From: Hydrogenophilales bacterium
GTDB lineage: Bacteria > Pseudomonadota > Gammaproteobacteria > Burkholderiales > Thiobacillaceae
DNA length: 33,843 nt
Assembly (NCBI GenBank): GCA_024636775.1
Contig: JAGXGP010000028.1
Coordinates: forward strand, 1 to 33,843
Direction of reading: 5' to 3'
The position numbers and the translations under genes are program-made. Below, in pieces: positions 1 through 7,508 of the stretch; positions within the stretch are counted from its first letter, which is position 1, and the number at the start of each line of letters is the position of its first letter. The notes below the pieces were generated by a model. The model did no database searches. It was not told the origin of the DNA and was given only the letters and a program-made list of their open reading frames with translations.

Positions 1-942
1 GCCATTGATTTTAAGGGTTTCCATTTTTTCGACTGCCGCTACGGCGAGTTCGTCTGCTTGGATGGTCTTGGGGTGGTGCGTCATCAGGTCGGTCACTCGC
101 GCTTGTTGCAGATCGAGTGCGTGTTCCAGCGCGCGCCGTAGATCTCCGTCAGTAAATACGCCCGCAACCTTGCCGGCTGTATCGACCACGGCCGTCATGC
201 CCAGGCCTTTCTCGGTCATCTCGAGCAAGGCGGTTTTGAGCGAAGCGTCGTGATCGATTTTCGGGAGTGCATCGCCTGTGTGCATGACATCGCGCACATG
301 GATTAACAAACGTCGACCCAGACTGCCACCGGGATGGGTGCGGGCAAAATCGTCGGCCGAAAATCCACGCGCATCAAGCAAGGCCACTGCCAACGCATCA
401 CCCAACGCAAGTGCCGCGGTGGTGCTGGCGGTGGGAGCGAGATTAAGCGGGCAGGCTTCTTTGTCGACCGCCGCATTGAGATGGACATCGGCCACACGTG
501 CCATGGTCGAACTGGGGTTGCCCGTCATCGCAATGAATTTTGCGCCGCGGCGCTTGATCAGCGGAATGATGCTGACAATTTCGTTGCTTTCACCTGAGTT
601 CGACAAGGCTAGCACCACATCGTCGTGCGCGATCATGCCGAGGTCGCCATGGCTGGCTTCGCCCGGATGCATGAAAAAAGAAGGGGTCCCTGTCGAGGCA
701 AGCGTCGCGGCAATTTTGCAGCCGATATGGCCGGATTTGCCCATGCCCGACACCACCACGCGACCGGTGCACGCCAGGATCAGATGAACCGCATCGGCGA
801 ATTGCAGGTCGAGGCGCGAAGAGACTGCGCGCAGGGCATCGACTTCGATGTCGAGCACCTGACGCGCAAGCGCAAGTAAATGTTCGGGGGAGTTCGATTG
901 GGGGTGCATGGTCGGCAAGTATACTAAAGCCTGCTTATCCAT
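1..942 (-). CDS. kdsD: Arabinose-5-phosphate isomerase KdsD (3' end cut by window)
   Basis: Converts D-ribulose 5-phosphate to D-arabinose 5-phosphate, the first step of Kdo synthesis for lipopolysaccharide, in the cytoplasm. Translating the minus strand from 942 gives an open frame to the window edge. An N-terminal SIS sugar-isomerase domain carries SGMGKSGHIG and LSNSGES, and the linker has the family stretch HPGGSLGRRL. It is followed by a CBS pair (DVMHTGDALP, GVFTDGDLRR, DLMTHHPKTI). About 25 C-terminal residues are missing compared with the usual ~328. The ATG at 942 has AGGGA 8 nt upstream. An in-frame ATG at 909 would give a more typical length but has no ribosome site, so the start is not settled. 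It diverges from the Kef antiporter, an arrangement known from other betaproteobacteria. Identity is confident. Confidence 0.93.
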   Translation of the reverse strand, partial: MDKQALVYLPTMHPQSNSPEHLLALARQVLDIEVDALRAVSSRLDLQFADAVHLILACTGRVVVSGMGKSGHIGCKIAATLASTGTPSFFMHPGEASHGDLGMIAHDDVVLALSNSGESNEIVSIIPLIKRRGAKFIAMTGNPSSTMARVADVHLNAAVDKEACPLNLAPTASTTAALALGDALAVALLDARGFSADDFARTHPGGSLGRRLLIHVRDVMHTGDALPKIDHDASLKTALLEMTEKGLGMTAVVDTAGKVAGVFTDGDLRRALEHALDLQQARVTDLMTHHPKTIQADELAVAAVEKMETLKING

Positions 943-1074
943 CCACGATTTCCCTGATGCCGTTAAACAAAAGGACTCCAAAACCACGCATTGTCGAGGC
1001 CATGACGGCTTCCGATTGCCGATGTGCTGACGTCATGCAAGGCGGAGTGGGATCTTTTACCCATGGGCGTTCCT

Positions 1075-3045
1075 ATGCATAGCGGATTGGAACTTGTATT
1101 GATCTTGCTCGCTGCAGCGGTCCTGGTGGCAACCATTGCGCGCGCCTTGCGTCTGCCGACCATGCTGGGCTATCTGGTAACCGGCATTGCGATTGGACCG
1201 TTCGCGCTGGGCTGGATCCCGGATAGCGAAGAAGCGCGCTATCTGGCCGAATTCGGCGTGGTGTTCCTGATGTTTTCCATCGGCCTGGAATTCAGTTTGC
1301 CACGCCTGATGACCATGCGCATGACCGTGTTTGGTTTCGGCGGGGCGCAGGTGGTGCTGACGATTGCACTGACGGCGTTGATTGCCTGGATGCTTGATTT
1401 GCCCTTGCTGACTGCCATCGCGCTCGGCGGCATCATGTCGATGTCGTCGACGGCAATCGTGTCGAAGATGATGGCCGAGCGGTTGGAGATTCAGACACCT
1501 CATGGCCGACAAATCTTTGGCGCTTTGCTGTTCCAGGATTTGGCGGTGGTGCCGCTGTTGATATTGATTCCGGCATTTGCCCAGGAATCGGATGCCATGG
1601 CCATGACCCTGGGCTTTGCCATGCTCAAGGCCGTGGTGGTGCTGGGCTTTTTGCTGTTCGTGGGTCAGCGCATCATGCGCCCGTGGTTCCAGTGGGTGGC
1701 TAGCCACAAATCGCCCGAACTTTTCACCCTTAACCTGCTGCTGTTTACGCTAGGGTTGGCGTTTTTTACCGAAAGCGCTGGACTGTCGCTGGCACTGGGC
1801 GCTTTTCTGGCGGGCATGCTGGTGTCCGAAACCGAATATCGCTACCAGGTTGAAGACGACATCAAGCCTTTCCGCGATGTCTTGCTGGGTCTGTTCTTCG
1901 TCACCATTGGCATGCGGCTCGACCTGATGCAGGTGATGTTGAACTGGGGCGACGTGCTGCTGCTGGTGGCGGCCATCGTCATCGGCAAGGCTGTGCTGGT
2001 AACCGGTCTCGCCATGGCTTTTGGCAGCGCCCGTCCCACTGCCGTGCGGACTGCGCTGGGGCTGGCGCAGGCGGGCGAGTTTGGTTTCGTGTTGCTGGCG
2101 CAGTCAGCTGACCTCAATCTGCTGGGTACCGAGATCACTCAACCGGTACTGGCAGCGATGGTGCTGTCGATGCTGATTGCCCCCTTGCTGATTAACCGCA
2201 TGGATACGCTTACCCGACTACTCGCCGGCAGCGAATGGGCTGGCCGCGCCAAGGAAGTGCACGACATCGCGGTCAAAACTTTTGGTAAATCCAAGCATGT
2301 GATTATCTGTGGTTATGGCCGCAGTGGACAAAACCTGGCGCGCTTGCTGGAAGCCGAAGGCATTAGTCTTGTTGCGCTTGACGCCGACCCCGAGCGTATT
2401 CGAGCGGTGTCTGCCTCCGGCGTCAACGTGGTGTACGGCGATGCCAGCCGGCGCGAAGTGCTCGTCGCGGCTGGGCTTAGCCGTGCCAAAGCCATCGTGG
2501 TCACGTACTCCGATCTGCACTCGAGCATGGCGATTCTGCGGCATGTGCGCGAATTGCGCCCCGAATTGCCCGTGGTGGTGCGCACGATTGATGACACGCA
2601 TATTGATGCACTGAAATCAGCAGGCGCCTCCGAAGTGGTGTCCGAAGTGATGGAAGGCTCGCTGATGCTGGCATCGCACGCCTTGATGCTGCTCGGTGTG
2701 CCGCTTTCTCAGGTGCTGAAGCGCATCCGCGAGGTACGCGAATCCCGCTACGCCATGATGCGCGGCTTTTTTCGCGGCGCCAGCGACGTCGACGACGAAC
2801 TCGACCAGCAATCCCAGCCACGTCTGCATACCGTACTGGTCACCCAGGGCGCAGCTGCGGCAGGACAGCAATTGGAAAGCCTCGCGCTGGATGATTTGCT
2901 GGTTGAAGTGGTAGCGATCCGCCGTCAGGGCATCAAGGGCGTCGACCCGCAGCCAGAAACCGAAATTCAGGTGGGTGACGTGCTGATGCTGCGCGGTGCC
3001 GCCGATGGGTTGGCGGCGGCAGAGTTTAGGGTGTTGCAAGGATGA
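1075..3045 (+). CDS. Kef-type monovalent cation:proton antiporter (CPA2) with RCK domain
   Basis: Predicted inner-membrane K+/H+ antiporter of the CPA2 family (KefB/KefC/YbaL type), about 656 residues. The N-terminal ~380 residues are a run of hydrophobic helices with the family stretches LGYLVTGIAIGP, FGVVFLMFSIGLE and LGAFLAGMLVSE. A TrkA-N (RCK) Rossmann domain follows, with the nucleotide-binding motif ICGYGRSGQ, and then a TrkA-C domain near the end (QVGDVLMLRG). The RCK domain normally gates transport in response to nucleotide or glutathione adducts. Start choice is uncertain: GTG 1024, ATG 1063 and ATG 1075 are all in frame and none has a close Shine-Dalgarno. I chose 1075 because the first membrane helix begins directly after it. 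The specific kefB/kefC/ybaL subtype cannot be fixed from sequence alone. Confidence 0.9.
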   Translation: MHSGLELVLILLAAAVLVATIARALRLPTMLGYLVTGIAIGPFALGWIPDSEEARYLAEFGVVFLMFSIGLEFSLPRLMTMRMTVFGFGGAQVVLTIALTALIAWMLDLPLLTAIALGGIMSMSSTAIVSKMMAERLEIQTPHGRQIFGALLFQDLAVVPLLILIPAFAQESDAMAMTLGFAMLKAVVVLGFLLFVGQRIMRPWFQWVASHKSPELFTLNLLLFTLGLAFFTESAGLSLALGAFLAGMLVSETEYRYQVEDDIKPFRDVLLGLFFVTIGMRLDLMQVMLNWGDVLLLVAAIVIGKAVLVTGLAMAFGSARPTAVRTALGLAQAGEFGFVLLAQSADLNLLGTEITQPVLAAMVLSMLIAPLLINRMDTLTRLLAGSEWAGRAKEVHDIAVKTFGKSKHVIICGYGRSGQNLARLLEAEGISLVALDADPERIRAVSASGVNVVYGDASRREVLVAAGLSRAKAIVVTYSDLHSSMAILRHVRELRPELPVVVRTIDDTHIDALKSAGASEVVSEVMEGSLMLASHALMLLGVPLSQVLKRIREVRESRYAMMRGFFRGASDVDDELDQQSQPRLHTVLVTQGAAAAGQQLESLALDDLLVEVVAIRRQGIKGVDPQPETEIQVGDVLMLRGAADGLAAAEFRVLQG

Positions 3046-3075
3046 TGTCCCCGTTTGAAAGGGCAAACGGGAAAT

Positions 3076-3098
3076 AAAAAAGCCCGCCGAAGCGGGCT
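3076..3098 (-). terminator. Rho-independent terminator of the lone pilin gene
   Basis: A perfect 7-bp GC-rich stem (AGCCCGC / GCGGGCT, 3081-3087 and 3092-3098) with a 4-nt loop is followed, on the minus strand, by a run of six U. It lies about 20 bp beyond the stop of the minus-strand pilin gene. The plus-strand side lacks a T run, so it serves the pilin rather than the Kef gene. Confidence 0.8.
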
Positions 3099-3118
3099 GT
3101 ATCAAGCGGGGCGTTGAG

Positions 3119-3760
3119 TTAAACACCCATGCAGACAATGTAGGGAGTGGCATCAACTAGAGTCCCGGTGGCAATGGCTGTCGGCAAGGTAGTACCCACC
3201 ATCAGGGAACCTGTTGCTGTGTTGCCGTCATCAAGTTGGGTGTCAAGTTGTTTGGCAAATCGGCCCAGAATGGCACCTGAACAAATGAAATAGGTGCCTG
3301 TCATCCCAGTAAATGGCGCAGCACCTTGGACACCGATGACGCCACCCACTGCATTGCGTTGTTGAAAGTCGGCTGCGGCTAATGCGGTCGGTCCGGGAGC
3401 CAATCCGGCCAGCCGAACATGTTGCCAGAACAGTACGGACTCATCGGCGGGAGTGACGCTGTTCCAATTGCCTGTGATGATCCCATCGCCATTGCCAGCT
3501 CCTGGGGTGACGGTGGTTGTGCCTACATGTAGCGCGGCGGCGGAGTCATCGCCTGGAAGTGCCCTGAACTTGTCTTGGTAGCCGTAAATGAATACCGGAA
3601 CGTTGCGGAAGTCGGAAGCGAGATTTTTCACCCGGGCGCTGTTAATCAGCTCTTGCCCCTTTAGAATACCGCCAAGCAAGAGCCCGATGATGACCAGCAC
3701 AATGGCGATCTCGATCAGGGTGAATCCCGATTGGTGTTTCGGGAGGGTGGGATGCGGCAT
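3119..3760 (-). CDS. Type IV pilin / pseudopilin with class III signal, sigma-54 promoter
   Basis: A 213-residue prepilin-like protein. A short basic leader is followed by the prepilin peptidase site and methylated N-terminus HQSG/FTLIEIAIVLV and a hydrophobic helix to about residue 36. Next comes a segment typical of pseudopilins (YQDKFRALPGDD, then a GDGI/NW stretch). Two cysteines (FICSG and IVCMGV at the very C-terminus) could form a disulfide loop, as in many pilins. The ATG at 3760 is supported by GGAG 8 nt upstream; in-frame starts further up would extend into the promoter region. It stands alone between a sigma-54 promoter and a terminator, away from the main pilus operon. It could be the major pilin or a regulated minor pilin of that machine; sequence alone does not decide. 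Confidence 0.85.
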   Translation of the reverse strand: MPHPTLPKHQSGFTLIEIAIVLVIIGLLLGGILKGQELINSARVKNLASDFRNVPVFIYGYQDKFRALPGDDSAAALHVGTTTVTPGAGNGDGIITGNWNSVTPADESVLFWQHVRLAGLAPGPTALAAADFQQRNAVGGVIGVQGAAPFTGMTGTYFICSGAILGRFAKQLDTQLDDGNTATGSLMVGTTLPTAIATGTLVDATPYIVCMGV

Positions 3761-3798
3761 GTAAGGTTCTCCGTTATATTTTCGCCTGCCATAAAGCC

Positions 3799-3814
3799 TG
3801 CAAAATGTGTGCCA
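3799..3814 (-). promoter_or_regulatory. Sigma-54 (-24/-12) promoter of the lone pilin gene
   Basis: The minus strand reads TGGCACACATTTTGCA, matching the RpoN consensus TGGCAC-N5-TTGCA at every defined position, with GG and GC at the required spacing. Transcription would start near 3788, about 28 nt before the pilin ATG, leaving room for the GGAG ribosome site. A sigma-54 activator of the NtrC class (GAFTGA motif) is encoded at 16347-17780. Confidence 0.85.
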
Positions 3815-3887
3815 GGCAGGGTGACGTTCTAACTTGTTGATATAAAAAATTAAAGTATCGATTTCCGCCTTTGAATGAAGGGCGTTC

Positions 3888-3924
3888 TGTCGAAAATACG
3901 ACACTCCTGCCAGAATTCCGGCAG
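3888..3924. promoter_or_regulatory. Two adjacent dyads upstream of the sigma-54 promoter, possible activator sites
   Basis: Dyad 1 (3888-3903) is TGTCG-N6-CGACA, perfect. Dyad 2 (3907-3924) is CTGCCAGAATTCCGGCAG, an 18-bp palindrome with one mismatched pair. Their centres lie about 107 and 127 bp upstream of the predicted pilin transcription start, 20 bp apart (two helical turns). That is the usual position for enhancer sites of NtrC-type activators. The two sequences are not copies of each other, and they could equally serve the divergent kinase gene. The role is inferred. Confidence 0.4.
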
Positions 3925-4020
3925 AGGTTGGGGGGAGGGATAGATGGACACGGGTTTTATAAAGCGGGTACCGGGGGCGATATTTCGCCGAATCATGGTT
4001 TGCATGAGCCATTTTTCGGG

Positions 4021-5751
4021 ATGACTGAACACGCCAACACCGCGCCGCATGTGAGTTGGCTGACTTCACTGGCTAACCGGCTTGCCCGGGTGGGATCCGG
4101 ACGCTGGCTGGCCTTGATGCTATTGGCGTTACATGCGGCGGTGGTGCTTGATGCCGAATCGGCAGTCACCCGCGCATTTTTGCTGGCGCATTACGGCCTG
4201 TTTTTGCTGTGGCAACCCGTGGTGCGCAGTGAATCGAGGATCGAGCCGCGCCTTGCGTTGCCGGTGTTCGCCATGGCCGCGTTGCTGGTGCTGGTGGACA
4301 GCACCTGGGTGATGGCATTGTGGCTGGCGGTTTTGGCTGGTCTCATGGGCGCTGTGGGCACGTCGCAAAACGATCGGTTTTCCCGGTGGGCGTATCTGCT
4401 CGCTTTGGCGTATTTGCTTGCGTTGCTTTTGGCCTGGGTATTGCCGCAGAGTCTGGGCGACACCTCCCTCCCCGACGAATTGAAATCGGTGGTGAACTAC
4501 GGGTTGCCGTTACTTCCGCTGGTGATCCTTTTTTTGCCGGCAAGCCGTCAGAAAGCCGCTTCCTCTACACTCGACTTTGTCTATGGCTTGATGCTGTCAT
4601 TGCTCATCATGGTGGTGGCGCTGGGTGCCTTTGCCGTGGTGGCGGTGGCCAAGGTGAGCTACGCTTGGGCGCTGGTGCAGACCTTGTTGGGGATGGCGGT
4701 GTTGCTGCTGTCGCTGTCGTTGCTGTGGAACCCACGCGCAGGATTTTCCGGGCTGGGTCAGGTGACTTCACGTTACCTGTTGTCAGTGGGCCTGCCTTTC
4801 GAAGGCTGGGCGCAGCGTCTGGCGACCTTGGCCGAGCGCGAGCGCGATCCGGAATCCTTTGTGCGCGATGGCCTGGCCGACCTCCACGAGCTGACCTGGA
4901 TACGGGGTGGTCACTGGCAGGCAGCTCGCGGCGAAGGCGTATTTGGTGAACCGGCCGAGCATAGCGTGAGCCATGTCTTTCATGGTCTCAGCCTGACCTG
5001 GCAATCGCCGCGGCCACTCACGCCCGCGCTGGCTTTGCATGTCCGTCTGCTGTCGCAGCTGCTGGGCTTTTTTTATGCCGCCAAAGTGCGCGAGCAAACG
5101 CTCCGCGAACAGGCCTACAGTCAGGCGATTCACGATACGGGCGCACGCCTGACCCATGACGTGAAGAACATCCTGCAGTCGATGAAAACCCTGATCGCTG
5201 CCGCGGATACGTCGACGCCTGAAGACGGTGAGCGTTTGCAAGCGCTGATGAAGCGCCAGCTGCCGCAATTGGCCGCGCGGTTGTCACAAACCGTCGACAA
5301 ACTCAAACAACCGGCTGAAATGGATGCCGCCAGTGTGGCTGCAAAAACCTGGTGGAAGGCCTTGCAGACGCGTTATGAACACGACGATGTGCAGTTTTTT
5401 GCAGATACGATCGATGACACGCCCCTGCCGCAGGACTTGTTCGATAGCGTAATCGACAATTTGCTGACCAACGCCTTGCGCAAACGCCAATCCGAATCGG
5501 CAGTGGCAATCGAGGTGCGTCTGTCCTTGAATCCACTGGTAAGCCTGACCATCACCGACAGCGGTGCACCTGCACCCGAGCATGTGGCGCGCAATCTGTT
5601 TCTGAGCCCGGTGGCATCGGATTCGGGATTGGGTGTGGGCTTGTATCAGGCCGCACGACAGGCTGCGCGGTCGGGGTTTCGCCTGGAGTTGCCGGACAAT
5701 CAGGCGGGGCGGGTGACGTTCCGGTTGCAGGCTACGGAGCGCAACCCGTAG
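4021..5751 (+). CDS. Membrane sensor histidine kinase (PrsK-like layout)
   Basis: Predicted 576-residue inner-membrane sensor kinase. Residues ~29-232 contain about eight hydrophobic helices with short loops, so sensing is probably within the membrane or via a bound partner rather than a large periplasmic domain. Residues ~250-360 form a soluble linker that may be a degenerate GAF domain. The phosphoacceptor is His379 in LTHDVKNILQSM, followed by a HATPase domain with an N box (VIDNLLTNAL), a D box (ITDSGAP) and a G box (GLGVGLYQAA). HDVKN-type H boxes after many N-terminal helices resemble PrsK kinases. The frame is open back to 3871, but ATG 4021 was chosen because the upstream part overlaps the regulatory region. 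It is divergent from the pilin, and its natural partner would be the regulator at 16347-17780. Confidence 0.85.
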   Translation: MTEHANTAPHVSWLTSLANRLARVGSGRWLALMLLALHAAVVLDAESAVTRAFLLAHYGLFLLWQPVVRSESRIEPRLALPVFAMAALLVLVDSTWVMALWLAVLAGLMGAVGTSQNDRFSRWAYLLALAYLLALLLAWVLPQSLGDTSLPDELKSVVNYGLPLLPLVILFLPASRQKAASSTLDFVYGLMLSLLIMVVALGAFAVVAVAKVSYAWALVQTLLGMAVLLLSLSLLWNPRAGFSGLGQVTSRYLLSVGLPFEGWAQRLATLAERERDPESFVRDGLADLHELTWIRGGHWQAARGEGVFGEPAEHSVSHVFHGLSLTWQSPRPLTPALALHVRLLSQLLGFFYAAKVREQTLREQAYSQAIHDTGARLTHDVKNILQSMKTLIAAADTSTPEDGERLQALMKRQLPQLAARLSQTVDKLKQPAEMDAASVAAKTWWKALQTRYEHDDVQFFADTIDDTPLPQDLFDSVIDNLLTNALRKRQSESAVAIEVRLSLNPLVSLTITDSGAPAPEHVARNLFLSPVASDSGLGVGLYQAARQAARSGFRLELPDNQAGRVTFRLQATERNP

Positions 5752-6436
5752 GACATACGCGGGGAAACAACAGGTAATACGGAATCCAGCTAATCAGATC
5801 GTCGAATTCACCGCTCGGATGGTCTGGATTGGTAGGCACTCCACTGACATAGACATTATCCCCATCCTGATTCTCCAACTCGTTTGGGCTCGTGGGGGCG
5901 GCCAGGGTGTTGCCGTTGATATTACGTGCGCCCCAGCCGTTGGCGCCGCGTGAAACTAGAACCACGGGCACATCAAGGGCAATGTCCCCTACTACGCAAG
6001 TATTTGAATTGCAGATTTGGTTCCAATTAGGGCCGGGTACGACGCCACTATTGATTCCAGCATTGTCGTTGGTGACATCGGTGTGCGTTGCATAATGCAG
6101 GCGATTACCCCAAGCATCCTGGGCTCCCGCGCCGAGCGTAACCCAAGGCAGAAATCCAAATTGTTGTGGGCATTCGCCGGCGGTACGTAACTCTTCTATT
6201 CCATCACCATTCGTATCGGGGCATGGTAAATACGGCTTATTACCCGCTGTCGTTTTGTGGGTCATTGCATAGCCGATTATCGCTTCCCGCGCCTCTTCCA
6301 GCGTTTTCTGGGTTTCGGCGATCCGCCGCGCCTGAATCTGCGCCGACAACGGTACCGCCAGCCCGCCAATCAGGATGGTGATGATGACCAAGACAATGGC
6401 CATCTCAATCAGGGTGAAGCCACGCTGGGTTGTCAT
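5732..6436 (-). CDS. Pseudopilin, last gene of the MSHA-type operon
   Basis: A 234-residue prepilin-like protein. The very short leader MTTQRG is followed by the cleavage and methylation site G/FTLIEMAIVLV and one hydrophobic helix to about residue 30. The next ~15 residues are likely coiled helix. After that comes YLPCPDTNGDGIEE, a signature seen in a class of betaproteobacterial pseudopilins near msh genes, and a Cys-rich C-terminus (CNSNTC, CPTGC). It would be processed by a prepilin peptidase not encoded here and inserted in the pilus or its tip. The ATG overlaps the stop of the upstream gene (ATGA), indicating translational coupling. Its stop lies inside the 3' end of the convergent kinase gene (20-bp overlap). 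It could be an MshO/MshD-like minor pilin; the assignment is not firm. Confidence 0.85.
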   Translation of the reverse strand: MTTQRGFTLIEMAIVLVIITILIGGLAVPLSAQIQARRIAETQKTLEEAREAIIGYAMTHKTTAGNKPYLPCPDTNGDGIEELRTAGECPQQFGFLPWVTLGAGAQDAWGNRLHYATHTDVTNDNAGINSGVVPGPNWNQICNSNTCVVGDIALDVPVVLVSRGANGWGARNINGNTLAAPTSPNELENQDGDNVYVSGVPTNPDHPSGEFDDLISWIPYYLLFPRVCPTGCAP

Positions 6437-6912
6437 GGCGCAATTTCCTTCATGGCAGGCTCGGCCATCGGGCTGGGGAGTTGAGGGCGCAACACCTGAT
6501 ACGGCTCATACACTTTGCCGTTGGCGCGGATCTGGCCCGGCTTCAGCCCGGTCACGCTGGAGGTGCCTACTTCGGCCTTGCCGTCGACCCAACGGGTGGA
6601 TTTTCCGTCCGAGCGGATGACGATGCCGTCAAAGCGTAGCGGTGCCGGGGCACGCGCAGGTTGGCTTTGTTTCGGACTGGTGTGATGTGTCAGGTTGCGT
6701 GCACGGGAATTTTCCAGCTGGCTACGTTGTGCCGGTGTGTAAAACAGCCGTCCGAATTCGGTCGGTTCTGCCTGGCTGACTGGGCTTGCCAACAGTGACA
6801 GCGGAATCAGCCAACCCATCAAGAAAACACGCCACGTGATCGCCTTTCCAGGCGAAAAGGCATGCAGACCATTGCGTAGGTCGCGATTCGATAACTCGCG
6901 CTGTAATTTCAC
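6433..6912 (-). CDS. mshK: MshK-like pilus biogenesis protein
   Basis: A 159-residue protein with one N-terminal membrane helix or signal anchor (residues ~31-48, ending near SPVSQAEP). A Pro/Ser-rich linker and a small C-terminal domain follow (FDGIVIRSDGKSTRWVDGK). That small domain resembles the short OB-like domains of MshK, GspC and PilP proteins, which link the inner-membrane platform to the secretin. The start is a GTG at 6912, chosen because AGGAGG lies 6 nt upstream and the GTG overlaps the stop of mshJ (GTGA); the frame is open further up but without support. Naming rests mostly on position after mshI-mshJ and on size, since the family is poorly conserved. Confidence 0.62.
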   Translation of the reverse strand: MKLQRELSNRDLRNGLHAFSPGKAITWRVFLMGWLIPLSLLASPVSQAEPTEFGRLFYTPAQRSQLENSRARNLTHHTSPKQSQPARAPAPLRFDGIVIRSDGKSTRWVDGKAEVGTSSVTGLKPGQIRANGKVYEPYQVLRPQLPSPMAEPAMKEIAP

Positions 6913-7508
6913 GAGGCTCCTCCTGTTGCTTCTACAACGGTATACCACTGAAGTTCACATTCGGCCTGCATATGCGGCAGGTTAAGGGCTTCGAAAGCCG
7001 GGGCGCCCTGCATGGTCAGACTGCAGCCCTGTACTCGAACCACGCCGGGGGCACGCGCCTTGAGCGCAGCCAAAAAGCGCGGGATATCGGTCTCCACCAG
7101 CACGGGGAATAGCAATGTCATGTTGGTCTGGCCAAGCGCCAATCCCTGTGCGAGGGTGGGTGGTGAGGCCATGCGTGGTGTGAGTCGGTAATCCAGGCCG
7201 TAGAGTCCCGCGTCGCGGTTGGCATTTTGTGCGGCCTCGATCCAGGCCAGACGATCTTCGGGGCCGACAAATCCGCGCACCGCCAGCGCCTGATAATCGT
7301 TCAGATGGGTTGCGATCAGTTGTTGCTGTTGGCGGCTGCGGTCAAGTTGTTGGCGCGCGGCATTCAGTGCAATGTCCTCCTGTTGCAATGTGGCGGCGGC
7401 GACTTGCGCCTGATTCCAGCTCCAGAGTGTGCCCCCTGCTGCCAGCACGAACGACACCAGCACCAGCACCAGGGATAGTTTGAGGACAGCAAACGGTGGG
7501 CGTTTCAT
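6909..7508 (-). CDS. mshJ: MshJ-like (PilO-type) inner-membrane assembly protein
   Basis: A 199-residue bitopic protein. One membrane helix (residues ~9-28) is followed by a Gln-rich coiled coil (~32-65) and a periplasmic alpha/beta domain, the layout of PilO/GspM/MshJ proteins. In the pilus machine this would pair with the MshI product through the coiled coil and form the alignment subcomplex between the ATPase platform and the secretin. The ATG at 7508 overlaps the stop of mshI and its own stop overlaps the start of mshK, so the three are translationally coupled. Sequence similarity in this family is low; the call is based on architecture and place in the operon. Confidence 0.7.
   Translation of the reverse strand: MKRPPFAVLKLSLVLVLVSFVLAAGGTLWSWNQAQVAAATLQQEDIALNAARQQLDRSRQQQQLIATHLNDYQALAVRGFVGPEDRLAWIEAAQNANRDAGLYGLDYRLTPRMASPPTLAQGLALGQTNMTLLFPVLVETDIPRFLAALKARAPGVVRVQGCSLTMQGAPAFEALNLPHMQAECELQWYTVVEATGGAS

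Noticed and set aside
3761-4069. N-terminal extension of the lone pilin up to 4069
   Set aside because: It would run through the sigma-54 promoter; the ATG at 3760 has a good ribosome site and gives a normal short class III leader.
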